Virus record (IMG/VR): IMGVR_UViG_3300029910_000099
Span: 1-21,099 of that record
Direction: 5' to 3' (one strand)
DNA: 21,099 nt
Source: a virus
Shown: in pieces, positions 1 to 6,462 of the stretch
Layout: each line of letters opens with the position of its first letter
Numbering within the stretch: position 1 is the stretch's first letter
Translations under genes and position numbers: made by a program
Notes under the pieces: generated by a model
The model's database searches: none
What the model saw: only the letters and a program-made list of their open reading frames with translations
Told to the model about the DNA's origin: nothing

Positions 1-1
1 C

Positions 2-937
2 GACCCTGAGACGAAGAAATTTTACGGCGTGGTCTTGGACACCGCCGGCCCGACGATCATCTGGCGCTACGACTACGGCACTTCGAGCCCGACGATCGTG
101 GCACGAGCCTCGAAGGTCGCGGGCGAGACGTATGGCCGTGGGCGGGTGCTGCTCGCGTTGAGCGACGCTCGGACTGTCGACCGCATGCAAGAGTTCGTTT
201 TGACGCAGGCGGCCCTGCAGGTCGCTCCTCCGATGACGGGCGTGAGCGATGGCATTCTGAACCCATACACGGCCAGCCTCACGCCGAACACGATTATCCC
301 CGTGGCGAGCAATGCGGACAATTCTCCGTCGTTGCGGCCCCTTGAGATCGGGGCGAACTTCAACATCACCGAGCAGATGATGAAGGATTTGCGCGAGCGC
401 ATACGAAGGACGTTGCTCGGGCCAGAGCCCAGCGAGGGTCCGGTAAAAAGCGCAACGGAAATTTCCGTCGCCGACCGTAACCGCCTCTGGGCGATGAACG
501 GTGAGTATAACCGCATCCAAGCGGAACTCCTCGCAAAGATCGTCGCTCGCGGGTTTTTTATTCTGACGCGCAAAGGCATCGTACCGAAGATGAAGATCAA
601 TGGCCGGCAGGTCGCGGTCAAGTACACGTCCCCCTTCGCGAAGACGCAGAACACGGACGATGTGATCGCGCTGCAAGAGACCTTCCAGGTGCTCGCGCCG
701 CTCGGCCCCGAAGCGCTCGCGGCCGGCCTGAAGACGAAAGATATCCCGGCATGGGTCGCGCGCAAAAAAGGCTTGCCTGAGTCGTTGATCATGACGGACG
801 CGGATCGGCAGGCGCTCGTGAAAGCGGGCCTGGCCGCGCAGCAGGCGCAGCAGGCGAATCAGGTGCAGCAGAATGCGGCGATGAATCCGCAGCCGCCGAA
901 CACGACGAATCAGGCGCCGCTAGGACCGACACAGTAA
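2..937 (+). CDS. Portal (head-tail connector) protein, C-terminal part
   Basis: The portal forms the dodecameric ring at the capsid vertex through which DNA enters and leaves. The frame is open to the window edge from base 2, so the N-terminus is missing. The GTG at 29 is only an internal valine codon, not a credible start. About 311 residues are visible; T7 gp8, the family reference, has 536. Family features are the stretch SLRPLEIGANFNIT followed by an Arg/Glu-rich helix, then SATEISVADR, which fits the T/S-A-T-E-x-x-x-R pattern of T7-type connectors. The C-terminal 45 residues are Gln/Ala/Asn/Pro-rich and probably disordered. It heads the morphogenesis operon and is followed 18 bases later by a small gene with a good GAGGAG ribosome site. 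Call made from motif and gene order. Confidence 0.9.
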   Translation, partial: DPETKKFYGVVLDTAGPTIIWRYDYGTSSPTIVARASKVAGETYGRGRVLLALSDARTVDRMQEFVLTQAALQVAPPMTGVSDGILNPYTASLTPNTIIPVASNADNSPSLRPLEIGANFNITEQMMKDLRERIRRTLLGPEPSEGPVKSATEISVADRNRLWAMNGEYNRIQAELLAKIVARGFFILTRKGIVPKMKINGRQVAVKYTSPFAKTQNTDDVIALQETFQVLAPLGPEALAAGLKTKDIPAWVARKKGLPESLIMTDADRQALVKAGLAAQQAQQANQVQQNAAMNPQPPNTTNQAPLGPTQ

Positions 938-955
938 AACATCGAGGAGAAGTCG

Positions 956-1273
956 ATGGCCCTTGGAGAATGGCAAGAAGGCGATGACCCGTTCGCGACC
1001 GTCACGAAGTCGAACGAGCAGGTCATCCTCGACAAGAAGGAAAACGATCAGGCCGCCCTGATCTTCGCGCAGAAGTACCTGATGTTCGAGTCAGGCGTCG
1101 CGAAAGAGATTTTGGATTTTTGGACGCGCACAGTGCGCAGTCGCAAGATAGCGCCGGCCGCCAGCGCTACAGAGTTGGCGTACTTCAACGGCGTTCGCGA
1201 ATTCGTCGAGGGGATACACCAGCAGATCGGGTTTGCTAAAAACGGCGGACAGTCGCCTTACACAGAGAGATAA
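956..1273 (+). CDS. Small portal-proximal protein, possibly Bbp19-like
   Basis: This 105-residue protein sits between portal and scaffold, a slot that in many podoviruses holds a small conserved protein of unknown role. It is predicted largely helical and charged, with no signal peptide or membrane segment. The C-terminal part, around residues 75-105, has an Arg-rich helix (YFNGVREFVEGIHQQ) and ends QSPYTER. This resembles the Bbp19-like phage family of Bordetella phage BPP-1 relatives; the link is from memory and weak. The start ATG at 956 has GAGGAG about 6 bases upstream and is convincing. The next gene begins 3 bases after its stop, so the two are co-translated. Function unknown. Confidence 0.5.
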   Translation: MALGEWQEGDDPFATVTKSNEQVILDKKENDQAALIFAQKYLMFESGVAKEILDFWTRTVRSRKIAPAASATELAYFNGVREFVEGIHQQIGFAKNGGQSPYTER

Positions 1274-1276
1274 TAC

Positions 1277-2272
1277 ATGCCAGATACAGCTCCGGCCGCT
1301 CCCGCGGCACCCGTAGCTCCTGTAGCACCAGCACCGGCACCTGCCGCGCCGGCGCCAGTTGCCCCCGCCGCGCCTGCGGCTCCTGTTGCGCCAGCCCCCG
1401 CCGCGCCGGCGCCAGTTGCTCCGGCCACACCGGCGCCGACGCCCGCCGCGGAAGAGTCACTGCTCGATGGCGCTGCCCCGCCGGCTCCGGCCGCCGGTGT
1501 TCCGCCGACGCTCGAGGAAGCGCAACGGATCGTCGAGGCGGCCAAGCTCGCCGCTCAGCCGAACTCAGGACTCGCTTGGAATTTGAATGACACGACACCG
1601 GGCGTCGGCGAGAAGCCAGCCTGGTTCAAGAGCGACAAGTACAACTCGGTCGCGAAGCAGGCAGAGGCCTATGTCGCGCTCGAGTCGCGAATGGGTGCTT
1701 TCGTCGGTGCGCCGAAAGATGGCAACTACGAAATCAAGTTGCCGACCGGCGTCCAAGTCGACATGAAGCATCCGATGATGGTCGGGTTCAAGGACTGGGC
1801 CGTCAAGAATCAGGTCAGCAACGAGAAGTTCAACGACTTGCTCGGCCAGCTGGCCCAGTACGAAGCAGCGCAGGCGCCGAGCATGGCCGCCACGAAAGCT
1901 TCGCTCGGACCGGACGCGAACACCCGCATCAGCAACGTCGTGACGTGGGCCAAGGCGAACCTGGACCCGGCGGGCTTCGAGACGCTCCGCACCGCGACTT
2001 CCGGCCATCAAGCGGCCGCGACATTCAAGGTGCTCGAGCAGCTGATCAACAAGAGCGGCCAGGTCCGCATGCCGAAGCCGGGCGACGACGTCCCGCAGGG
2101 TGGCACCGGCGGCCTCGCCGAGATCGACAAGATGCAGGCGGCGAAGAACGAGAAGGGCCAGCGTCTCTACGAGATCGACCCGGCGTATCGTCGGACGGTT
2201 GAGCAGAAGCGCACCGAGTACTTCGCAGCGAATCCCGTTGCGAGAGACCGGCAAGGAAACCGCAGAGGATAG
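1277..2272 (+). CDS. Capsid scaffold/assembly protein
   Basis: This 331-residue protein lies directly before the capsid module, where T7 has its scaffold gene 9. Scaffolds guide coat protein polymerisation into proheads and then leave. Residues 5-58 are almost entirely Ala, Pro and Val, and must be extended and disordered. A conserved-looking middle follows, with PAWFKSDKYNSVAKQAEAYV near residue 114 and then LESRMGAFVGAPKDGNYEI. This 'W-x-x-K-y-x-S-v-x-x-q-A-x-a-Y-x-x-L-E-x-r-x-G' pattern is typical of podovirus scaffold proteins. The rest is charged, helical and soluble, ending in a basic tail, which in scaffolds often contacts coat protein. It ends in two consecutive TAG codons immediately before the ATG of the phosphatase gene, in the same frame. 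Role assigned from pattern and position. Confidence 0.8.
   Translation: MPDTAPAAPAAPVAPVAPAPAPAAPAPVAPAAPAAPVAPAPAAPAPVAPATPAPTPAAEESLLDGAAPPAPAAGVPPTLEEAQRIVEAAKLAAQPNSGLAWNLNDTTPGVGEKPAWFKSDKYNSVAKQAEAYVALESRMGAFVGAPKDGNYEIKLPTGVQVDMKHPMMVGFKDWAVKNQVSNEKFNDLLGQLAQYEAAQAPSMAATKASLGPDANTRISNVVTWAKANLDPAGFETLRTATSGHQAAATFKVLEQLINKSGQVRMPKPGDDVPQGGTGGLAEIDKMQAAKNEKGQRLYEIDPAYRRTVEQKRTEYFAANPVARDRQGNRRG
1343..1419 (+). repeat. Short direct repeat in the scaffold Ala/Pro tract
   Basis: An identical 20-base unit beginning GCCGCGCCGGCG occurs at 1343-1362 and again at 1400-1419, 57 bases (19 codons) apart and in frame. Both copies encode the same residues within APAPAAPAPVAPA-type sequence. It reflects expansion of the Ala/Pro low-complexity segment of the scaffold gene, probably by slippage or unequal recombination. 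Confidence 0.8.
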
Positions 2273-2275
2273 TAG

Positions 2276-2947
2276 ATGGATTCGAGCCTTCTAGACACGG
2301 TTCCCGAGCCTACCAAGAATAGCCTCCTCGACAACCCAAGCATGGGTGTCGGGGCGGTCTACTTGATGCGGCACGGGAGCACCGTGCTCGATGTGACTCG
2401 ACGCTCAGACGGCTGGCTCGACATGCCGTTGTCGGACGATGGCCGTCTGAGCGTGATCCCGGCGCAGCAGTATTTGAAGACGATCCCGCTGAAGACGATC
2501 GTGTGCTCGGATCTGAAGCGCGTGAAGGAAACGGCGTACATAGTCGCCTCCGGCACGTTGTCCAAGCCGGAAGTGGTTCCGACGCATGACGGCCGGACAT
2601 GGAATCTCGGGATCATCGCCGGCACGAAGAAGCAGTACGGACGGCCCGAGGTCCAGAAGCTGATCGACTCGCCCGATACCGCGCCGATGGGCGGAGAGTC
2701 GTTCAACAGTTTCTGCGACCGGTTCCTGCCTTGGTTCAACGAGCAGGTCGAGAGCGCGACGCGCGCTGACCCGGTGCTCTACGTGGGCTCAGGAGCGAAC
2801 CTGCGCTTGATCGGAGAGACGCTCTTTGGCGATGCCGATGCGCTGGACCTCGACGAGGGCGGCCTGGTTGCTCTCCACAAGACCGGCGAGAGCTGGAACT
2901 ACGAGGTGGTCATGGGCGGCGAGGATTACGAAGGGGACATTTCTTAG
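2276..2947 (+). CDS. Histidine-phosphatase-fold (phosphoglycerate-mutase-like) protein, atypical active site
   Basis: This 223-residue protein belongs to the histidine phosphatase (branch 1, phosphoglycerate-mutase-like) superfamily. Visible motifs are YLMRHGST at residues 29-36, with the normally phosphorylated His33 after Arg32; PLSDDGR at 51-57; CSDLKRVKETA at 77-87, giving the second Arg (Arg82) and T86; and GGESFNSF at 139-146. The second catalytic His, normally in a VxHGxxxR context, is replaced: the matching stretch is YVGSGANLR, with Ser172 in the His position. The usual Glu of the general acid region is also not evident (RTWNLGIIAG). The first 26 residues lie outside the fold and contain SLLD twice. 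The ATG at 2276 lies just after AGAGGA; M23 is a less likely start. No counterpart sits here in T7. Substrate unknown; catalysis is doubtful. Confidence 0.8.
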   Translation: MDSSLLDTVPEPTKNSLLDNPSMGVGAVYLMRHGSTVLDVTRRSDGWLDMPLSDDGRLSVIPAQQYLKTIPLKTIVCSDLKRVKETAYIVASGTLSKPEVVPTHDGRTWNLGIIAGTKKQYGRPEVQKLIDSPDTAPMGGESFNSFCDRFLPWFNEQVESATRADPVLYVGSGANLRLIGETLFGDADALDLDEGGLVALHKTGESWNYEVVMGGEDYEGDIS

Positions 2948-2951
2948 AGAG

Positions 2952-3049
2952 TAATTTTAGGCGGCCTTCTCGCAAGGGCCACCGTGAATTACGAAGCGGA
3001 AACGCCGCGGGGACCTCGCAAGAGCCCGCGTGACGCCCGCCTAGAGTTA
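2952..3049 (+). promoter_or_regulatory. Candidate structured leader RNA upstream of the major capsid gene
   Basis: This fills the only long non-coding gap (2948-3154). Bases 2952-2964 (TAATTTTAGGCGG) can pair with 3037-3049 (CCGCCTAGAGTTA) in an unbroken 13-bp helix with two G-U wobbles. Inside lie three hairpins: one at 2965-2977 (CCTT/AAGG, or alternatively CTC/GGG closing a GCAA loop); GCG-GAAA-CGC at 2996-3005; and, with no gap, 3006-3030 (CGCGGG/CCCGCG, a GAC bulge, then CTC-GCAA-GAG). Two or three loops are of GNRA type. There is no T-run, so it is not a terminator, and no tRNA TPsiC arm. I infer a cis-acting leader that could influence processing, stability or translation of capsid mRNA; I recognise no known family. 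Confidence 0.5.
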
Positions 3050-3059
3050 AGGTGAGAGA

Positions 3060-3077
3060 GGGCCGGAAACGGGACCC
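3060..3077 (+). promoter_or_regulatory. Additional GAAA-tetraloop hairpin in the capsid leader
   Basis: GGG-CCG-GAAA-CGG-GA-CCC can fold into a 6-bp hairpin capped by a GAAA tetraloop, with a two-base 3' bulge. It lies ten bases downstream of the large leader fold. The remaining leader, 3078-3154, includes a short palindrome CTGCGCAG at 3086-3093 and then turns AT-rich before the capsid start. No clear sigma70 promoter is visible. Confidence 0.4.
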
Positions 3078-3140
3078 CGATCGAACTGCGCAGAGCTGCC
3101 GTGGAAGCCGGCCGAGTAGTTTTATCCCCCTTATATCAAA

Positions 3141-3147
3141 TTGAGGA
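3141..3147 (+). promoter_or_regulatory. Ribosome binding site that fixes the capsid start
   Basis: TTGAGGA lies 7 bases before the ATG at 3155. An in-frame GTG at 3101 would add 18 residues but has no such site and would begin inside the structured leader, so 3155 is taken as the start. Confidence 0.75.
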
Positions 3148-3154
3148 TTTTCAC

Positions 3155-4030
3155 ATGTCAATCAACTTGGGTGGCGTCTACACGTCCACCACGGACGCCG
3201 CGATTGCAGCGTTCGATACCGAAGTCAAGCTGGTGTACCAGGGCGAAGGCGTGCTGCGCAGTTGCGTTCGCGTCAAGACCGGTGTGACCGGCCAGCAATA
3301 CGCGTTCCGCAAGATGGGCGCAGGCATGGCCTATCAGCAGACCTCGTCCGCTGAAGCCATTACGCCGAACGACACCAGCCATAGCAAGATCTTCGCGACC
3401 TTGACCAACTGGCGCATCGGTGACTACACCGACCTGTTCGACCAGGCCGAGACGAATATCGACGAGCGCATGGAGCTTGCCAAGAGCTTCGCGAAGTCGA
3501 TCGGCCGCGCCGAGGACCAGCTGATCATCAACGCGTTGAACACCGCGACCGGACTTGCCGGCGCTGTGACTGCCAACTACGGCGGCACGAGCACGGGCCT
3601 CACGGCCGACAAGCTCCGCCACGCCAAGCGTTACCTGATGCAGAACCAGGCCGCCGGCGGAGACCATTACCTCGCGACGACTGCGATTGGCCTCGAGACG
3701 GCTCTGGCTGAGATCGAAGTCACTAGCGCTGACTACCAGACGATGCGCGTCCTTGTGGACGCGAACTTGGACAACAAGAAGGCCTTCGGCTTCACGTTCA
3801 AGATCATCGAGAATCGCTTGGAAGGCGGCTTGCCGACGGCGTCGACGACTTGCGTGTACTCCTACGCTTGGGACAAAGCTTCGACCGGTCTCGCGACCGC
3901 CATCGAGCCGCAGTCTCGCGTGGACTTCATTCCGGTCAACGGGGCCTGGCTGAGCCAGTCGATTTACATGGGCGGTTCGGCAGTCATTGACGCGTTGGGC
4001 GTCGTGTCGATCAGCGTGTACGGCTCGTAA
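3155..4030 (+). CDS. Major capsid protein
   Basis: This 291-residue protein forms the icosahedral shell. It follows the scaffold and precedes a small probable decoration gene and a terminator, as T7 gene 10 precedes its terminator. The N-terminus MSINLGGVYTSTTDAAIAAF, the region GQQYAFRKMGAG near residues 47-58, and a long helical segment after IDERMELAKSFAKSIGRAED are typical of podovirus coat proteins in the phage-capsid-like family. The C-terminal part is beta-rich and hydrophobic (QSIYMGGSAVIDALGVVSISVYG). No signal peptide or membrane segment is present. It is somewhat shorter than T7 gp10A (345 residues). It has its own leader and a strong ribosome site, consistent with high expression. 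An HK97-type fold is expected from the family but cannot be seen from sequence alone. Confidence 0.88.
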   Translation: MSINLGGVYTSTTDAAIAAFDTEVKLVYQGEGVLRSCVRVKTGVTGQQYAFRKMGAGMAYQQTSSAEAITPNDTSHSKIFATLTNWRIGDYTDLFDQAETNIDERMELAKSFAKSIGRAEDQLIINALNTATGLAGAVTANYGGTSTGLTADKLRHAKRYLMQNQAAGGDHYLATTAIGLETALAEIEVTSADYQTMRVLVDANLDNKKAFGFTFKIIENRLEGGLPTASTTCVYSYAWDKASTGLATAIEPQSRVDFIPVNGAWLSQSIYMGGSAVIDALGVVSISVYGS

Positions 4031-4062
4031 GCCATCACTTTATAATTTAGAGGTACACTACC

Positions 4063-4392
4063 ATGTCATTCGGTGCATTCAATGCGAACCTGGCCCGTGC
4101 GTCTGTCGGTAACGACAACGCGCCGACCATCTGGACCTACCGGTCCACGGACGCCACTTCGGCCGCGACTCTCAACAGTGTGATTACTGCCTCCGGGTAT
4201 TTCAACGCTGCTGCGAACCGCCTCAAAGTCGGCGATATGATTTTCGTCACCAGCGCGAACTCGACCTCCGGTTGGGCCGCGGGTCTCGTGATCGTCAAGT
4301 CGAACACTCGCTCGGTCGTCCCGCCCTTCGTGGCTGGCGTCGTCGATTGCTTTGACGCGACGGTCGTCAACGTGACTTTGAACAGCTACTAA
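4063..4392 (+). CDS. Probable capsid decoration/structural protein
   Basis: This 109-residue beta-rich protein follows the major capsid gene after 32 bases and precedes a terminator, so both are probably made together in quantity. The sequence contains PTIWTYRSTDATSAATLNSV, then GYFNAAANRLKVGDMIFV at about residues 47-64. This 'Y-x-T-x-D ... GYF ... L-x-x-GD-x-I' pattern is common in small structural proteins encoded next to phage coat genes. Thr/Ser/Asn content is high and only one Cys is present. No signal sequence. AGAGG lies about 7 bases before the ATG. A decoration or head-fibre role is inferred from position; no enzymatic motif is seen. Confidence 0.55.
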   Translation: MSFGAFNANLARASVGNDNAPTIWTYRSTDATSAATLNSVITASGYFNAAANRLKVGDMIFVTSANSTSGWAAGLVIVKSNTRSVVPPFVAGVVDCFDATVVNVTLNSY

Positions 4393-4399
4393 GCTTGTC

Positions 4400-4429
4400 G
4401 GCGGGGGGACTAACACTCCCGCCTTCTTT
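4400..4429 (+). terminator. Rho-independent terminator after the capsid/decoration genes
   Basis: GGCGGG at 4400-4405 pairs with CCCGCC at 4418-4423, extendable to 8 bp by G-U and G-C pairs, and TTCTTT follows at once. It lies 8 bases after the decoration stop. T7 has its main terminator at the equivalent point after the capsid gene, so it probably sets capsid expression above that of the tail genes. Confidence 0.8.
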
Positions 4430-4442
4430 AGAAACCCACACA

Positions 4443-4454
4443 CCTTTCGGAAGG
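4443..4454 (+). promoter_or_regulatory. Small hairpin covering the ribosome site of the next gene
   Basis: CCTT-TCGG-AAGG is a 4-bp hairpin whose 3' arm is part of GGAAGGG, the ribosome site of the ATG at 4460. It could mildly dampen translation of that gene. The stem is short, so this is only suggestive. Confidence 0.3.
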
Positions 4455-4459
4455 GACCA

Positions 4460-5302
4460 ATGGCAATCGTTACTCTTGATGGCGTGATCTCCGGCATGCA
4501 AGCCGGATGGACATTCAACAAGGCAGTCACCCCGACTCTAGTCGCAGGCGTGCCCAATTCTTTATGGCTTCTCGGCGGATCTCCTGCCGCAGGCGTCGCG
4601 GCTCTCACCACCACAGTCGGCGGTGCGGCTCTCACTAGTTCCACGACCATACCGGCCGGCGCCCTTCCGCACTATAACCCGGCATCCGGCAAGAACGCGT
4701 ATCTCGCTTCACTTTCCGCGATGATCGCCGGTCAAGCTGGCGTCTTGCAGCTGTGCGATCGGCTTCACCAGAACGCCACTCTCACGGCGGGCACTGCTCT
4801 TTTGGCAACTGCAACCACCGCGCAAGCGATAGTCAACTCCGCGCTCCCTGCGCGCGATGCGAACGGTGCGGTGACAGGCACCGGCGTGCTATGTGCCCTT
4901 GAGAATCAAGGCACGATGGGCGCGGCCACTTCGACCACTGAAACGCTCGTTTATAACGACGCCAACGGCACACTCGCCAATTCGGTAGTGTCGGCAGACG
5001 CTGCGGCCACGGCCTCCGGGCAGTTCTTTCGCTTTCCTTTGATATCTGGCGGTACAGGTGTTGCCTCAACCGTTTCAATTCAGCATCAAGCATCGTGGAC
5101 TTCGGGCCAACAGGCGCTCGTATTGTACCGCGTGCTTGCTTCGATCATCATCACCGCAACTTTGGTTCCGGCGCAGATCGACGCGTTGACGGGTGGTTTC
5201 CCGCAACTGTTCAACGGCGTTGTGCCGTTCTTTGTATTCATTCCTTCAACTACTACAGCGTCAACGCTGCAGTGTGGTTTCTATAGAGAGACACAAGGCT
5301 AA
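4460..5302 (+). CDS. Putative phage structural protein, function unknown
   Basis: This 280-residue protein opens the block inserted between capsid and tail genes. It is rich in Ala, Thr, Ser and Val with few charged residues, a composition typical of virion proteins. The C-terminal third (SIQHQASWTSGQQALVLYRV near residues 206-225, then VPAQIDALTGGFPQLFNG) looks like a conserved beta-rich phage domain I have seen only as unnamed hypothetical proteins. No signal peptide or catalytic motif is present; hydrophobic stretches look like beta strands rather than membrane helices. Its stop shares a base with the next start (TAATG), so the two are translationally coupled. It could be a second shell or fibre component. 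Confidence 0.5.
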   Translation: MAIVTLDGVISGMQAGWTFNKAVTPTLVAGVPNSLWLLGGSPAAGVAALTTTVGGAALTSSTTIPAGALPHYNPASGKNAYLASLSAMIAGQAGVLQLCDRLHQNATLTAGTALLATATTAQAIVNSALPARDANGAVTGTGVLCALENQGTMGAATSTTETLVYNDANGTLANSVVSADAAATASGQFFRFPLISGGTGVASTVSIQHQASWTSGQQALVLYRVLASIIITATLVPAQIDALTGGFPQLFNGVVPFFVFIPSTTTASTLQCGFYRETQG

Positions 5303-5748
5303 TGAGCACCGCAGGCGGCGGGTTTAAGGTTGGCGTCTCGTCTTGGCTGTTGCAGGCGAACGCCCGCGGCCTGTCTACGCTTGACTTCGTGAAGCAGCGC
5401 GCCTCCGCGCTGTCGCGCGTTGGAGAGGCAGCATGGGTCAACTTTTTCTTTCCGCCGCTCGCCGGGTCGCTCTCTAGCAACCCGACATGGATACCGAACT
5501 GGGTGCCGTTGCAAGTGGCGCTGCAGATGCCGGCGATCAAGCGACTGCAGCCCGGCTACGCGAATAACACGGCGCGGGCTAATATGAATTGGTTCATTGC
5601 GCTCGCCCAGGCAGAGGCCTCTGGCAACGCTGTTTGGGCGAAGTTTAGAGCCGGCACGAATCCGGGTTACGGCTTTGGGGGCCGCATTGTTGTTCAGTTG
5701 AAGATGGTGCCTGGTTATTATCAGCCGCTGTCGTACGACCAAGACTAA
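5302..5748 (+). CDS. Hypothetical protein with a duplicated W..IPNW-type module
   Basis: This 148-residue protein has no family I recognise. Residues 44-85 (AWVNFFFPPL ... IPNWVPLQVALQMPAIKRLQPG) and 111-148 (VWAKFRAGTNP ... IVVQLKMVPGYYQPLSYD) look like two diverged copies of one module: W, aromatic/hydrophobic alternation, then (V/L)QV or VQL, a Pro and R/P-L. Residues 67-148 also align roughly in order with the 118-residue protein at 7117, which suggests paralogues. It is basic, aromatic-rich and lacks a signal peptide. It overlaps the previous gene by one base and is followed 17 bases later by the Rossmann-like gene. A structural or adhesin role is a guess. Confidence 0.55.
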   Translation: MSTAGGGFKVGVSSWLLQANARGLSTLDFVKQRASALSRVGEAAWVNFFFPPLAGSLSSNPTWIPNWVPLQVALQMPAIKRLQPGYANNTARANMNWFIALAQAEASGNAVWAKFRAGTNPGYGFGGRIVVQLKMVPGYYQPLSYDQD

Positions 5749-5765
5749 TTTTCGCAGGAGAAGCT

Positions 5766-6461
5766 GTGAAGTCGATACTCGTGGTCGGATCGGCCCCGTG
5801 TCTCTATGACGACGTGGAGCGCGCGCAGAAGCTCCGCCCGTTCGCCTCGATGTTCCTCGTAAACGGCGCGTGCACAGCGTTTGAAAACGTCGAGCATGTG
5901 CTCGCCGGGCACGAAGAAAAAGCTGAGTTCTTCCAGCGTGAGCGCAAGGCGAAGTTCCCGAACGCGCAGCCCTGGAGGCTCCACGGGTGCACATGGGAGC
6001 ATCGTCGCAAGGCCATGAAGGAGCTTTGTCCTTCCGTCACCGACTGGTGGCCGATCGATTACATGCTCCACGCGACATCGGCCAGCAAGGCGATCAAGAT
6101 CGCGCTGACCGGGCTCGGCTACGATGAAGCGATTCTTTGTGGCTGCCCTATGGATGGTGGCGGCTATTTCCCCGGCGAGGCTGTTGTTCCTCACGAGACG
6201 GCCTGCTACCGCGTAGGGCACGACCGCGAGACCGGCACGAAGGCAGACGGAAAGCTCTGCGGCGGCCGCGTGATCACCCCGCCGCACAAGGGCGAGTATT
6301 CGACGCAGCCCGGCGCGCCGATGCTGACGCAGGAAACGAAGATCATCCGGCTGTACCGGACGCGATTCAAGGAGCTTGCAGAGACACCTCTGTTCAAGCA
6401 CGTGTATTCAATGAGCGGGTTCACCCGCGATATCGTAGGCGAGCCACCTTCAAGGAATTAG
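5766..6461 (+). CDS. Rossmann-like phage protein, possibly glycan-related (DUF115/MptE-like)
   Basis: This 231-residue protein starts at GTG 5766, 5 bases after AGGAG. It opens MKSILVVGSAPCLYDD, a strand followed by a G-S-A-P-x-L turn like the nucleotide-binding loop of DUF115/MptE-like and some sialyltransferase-like proteins. LVNGACTAF at residues 31-39 and YDEAILCGCPMDGGGYF at 119-135 are the other recognisable blocks, the latter a second strand-turn with conserved-looking Cys and Asp. SASKAIKIAL near residue 105 resembles the helix that contacts nucleotide in such folds. No membrane segment. It shares the insertion block with three glycosyltransferase-like genes, which makes a role in glycan modification plausible but unproven. 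Confidence 0.5.
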   Translation: MKSILVVGSAPCLYDDVERAQKLRPFASMFLVNGACTAFENVEHVLAGHEEKAEFFQRERKAKFPNAQPWRLHGCTWEHRRKAMKELCPSVTDWWPIDYMLHATSASKAIKIALTGLGYDEAILCGCPMDGGGYFPGEAVVPHETACYRVGHDRETGTKADGKLCGGRVITPPHKGEYSTQPGAPMLTQETKIIRLYRTRFKELAETPLFKHVYSMSGFTRDIVGEPPSRN

Positions 6462-6462
6462 C

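Noticed and set aside
2958-3043. Leader fold as a tRNA or tmRNA piece
   Set aside because: The closing helix is 13 bp, there is no TPsiC loop, no anticodon arm of normal size and no CCA-type end.
3101-3154. N-terminal extension of the capsid gene from GTG 3101
   Set aside because: No ribosome site, encodes nothing coat-like, and lies in the structured leader; ATG 3155 has TTGAGGA.
4041-4046. TATAAT as a sigma70 -10 box before the decoration gene
   Set aside because: No TTGACA-like element at 16-18 bases upstream; it lies in the AT-rich leader of a ribosome site only 32 bases long.
2948-4459. T7-type phage RNA polymerase promoters in the gaps
   Set aside because: No shared 20-base motif recurs among the gaps, and none matches the T7 consensus.
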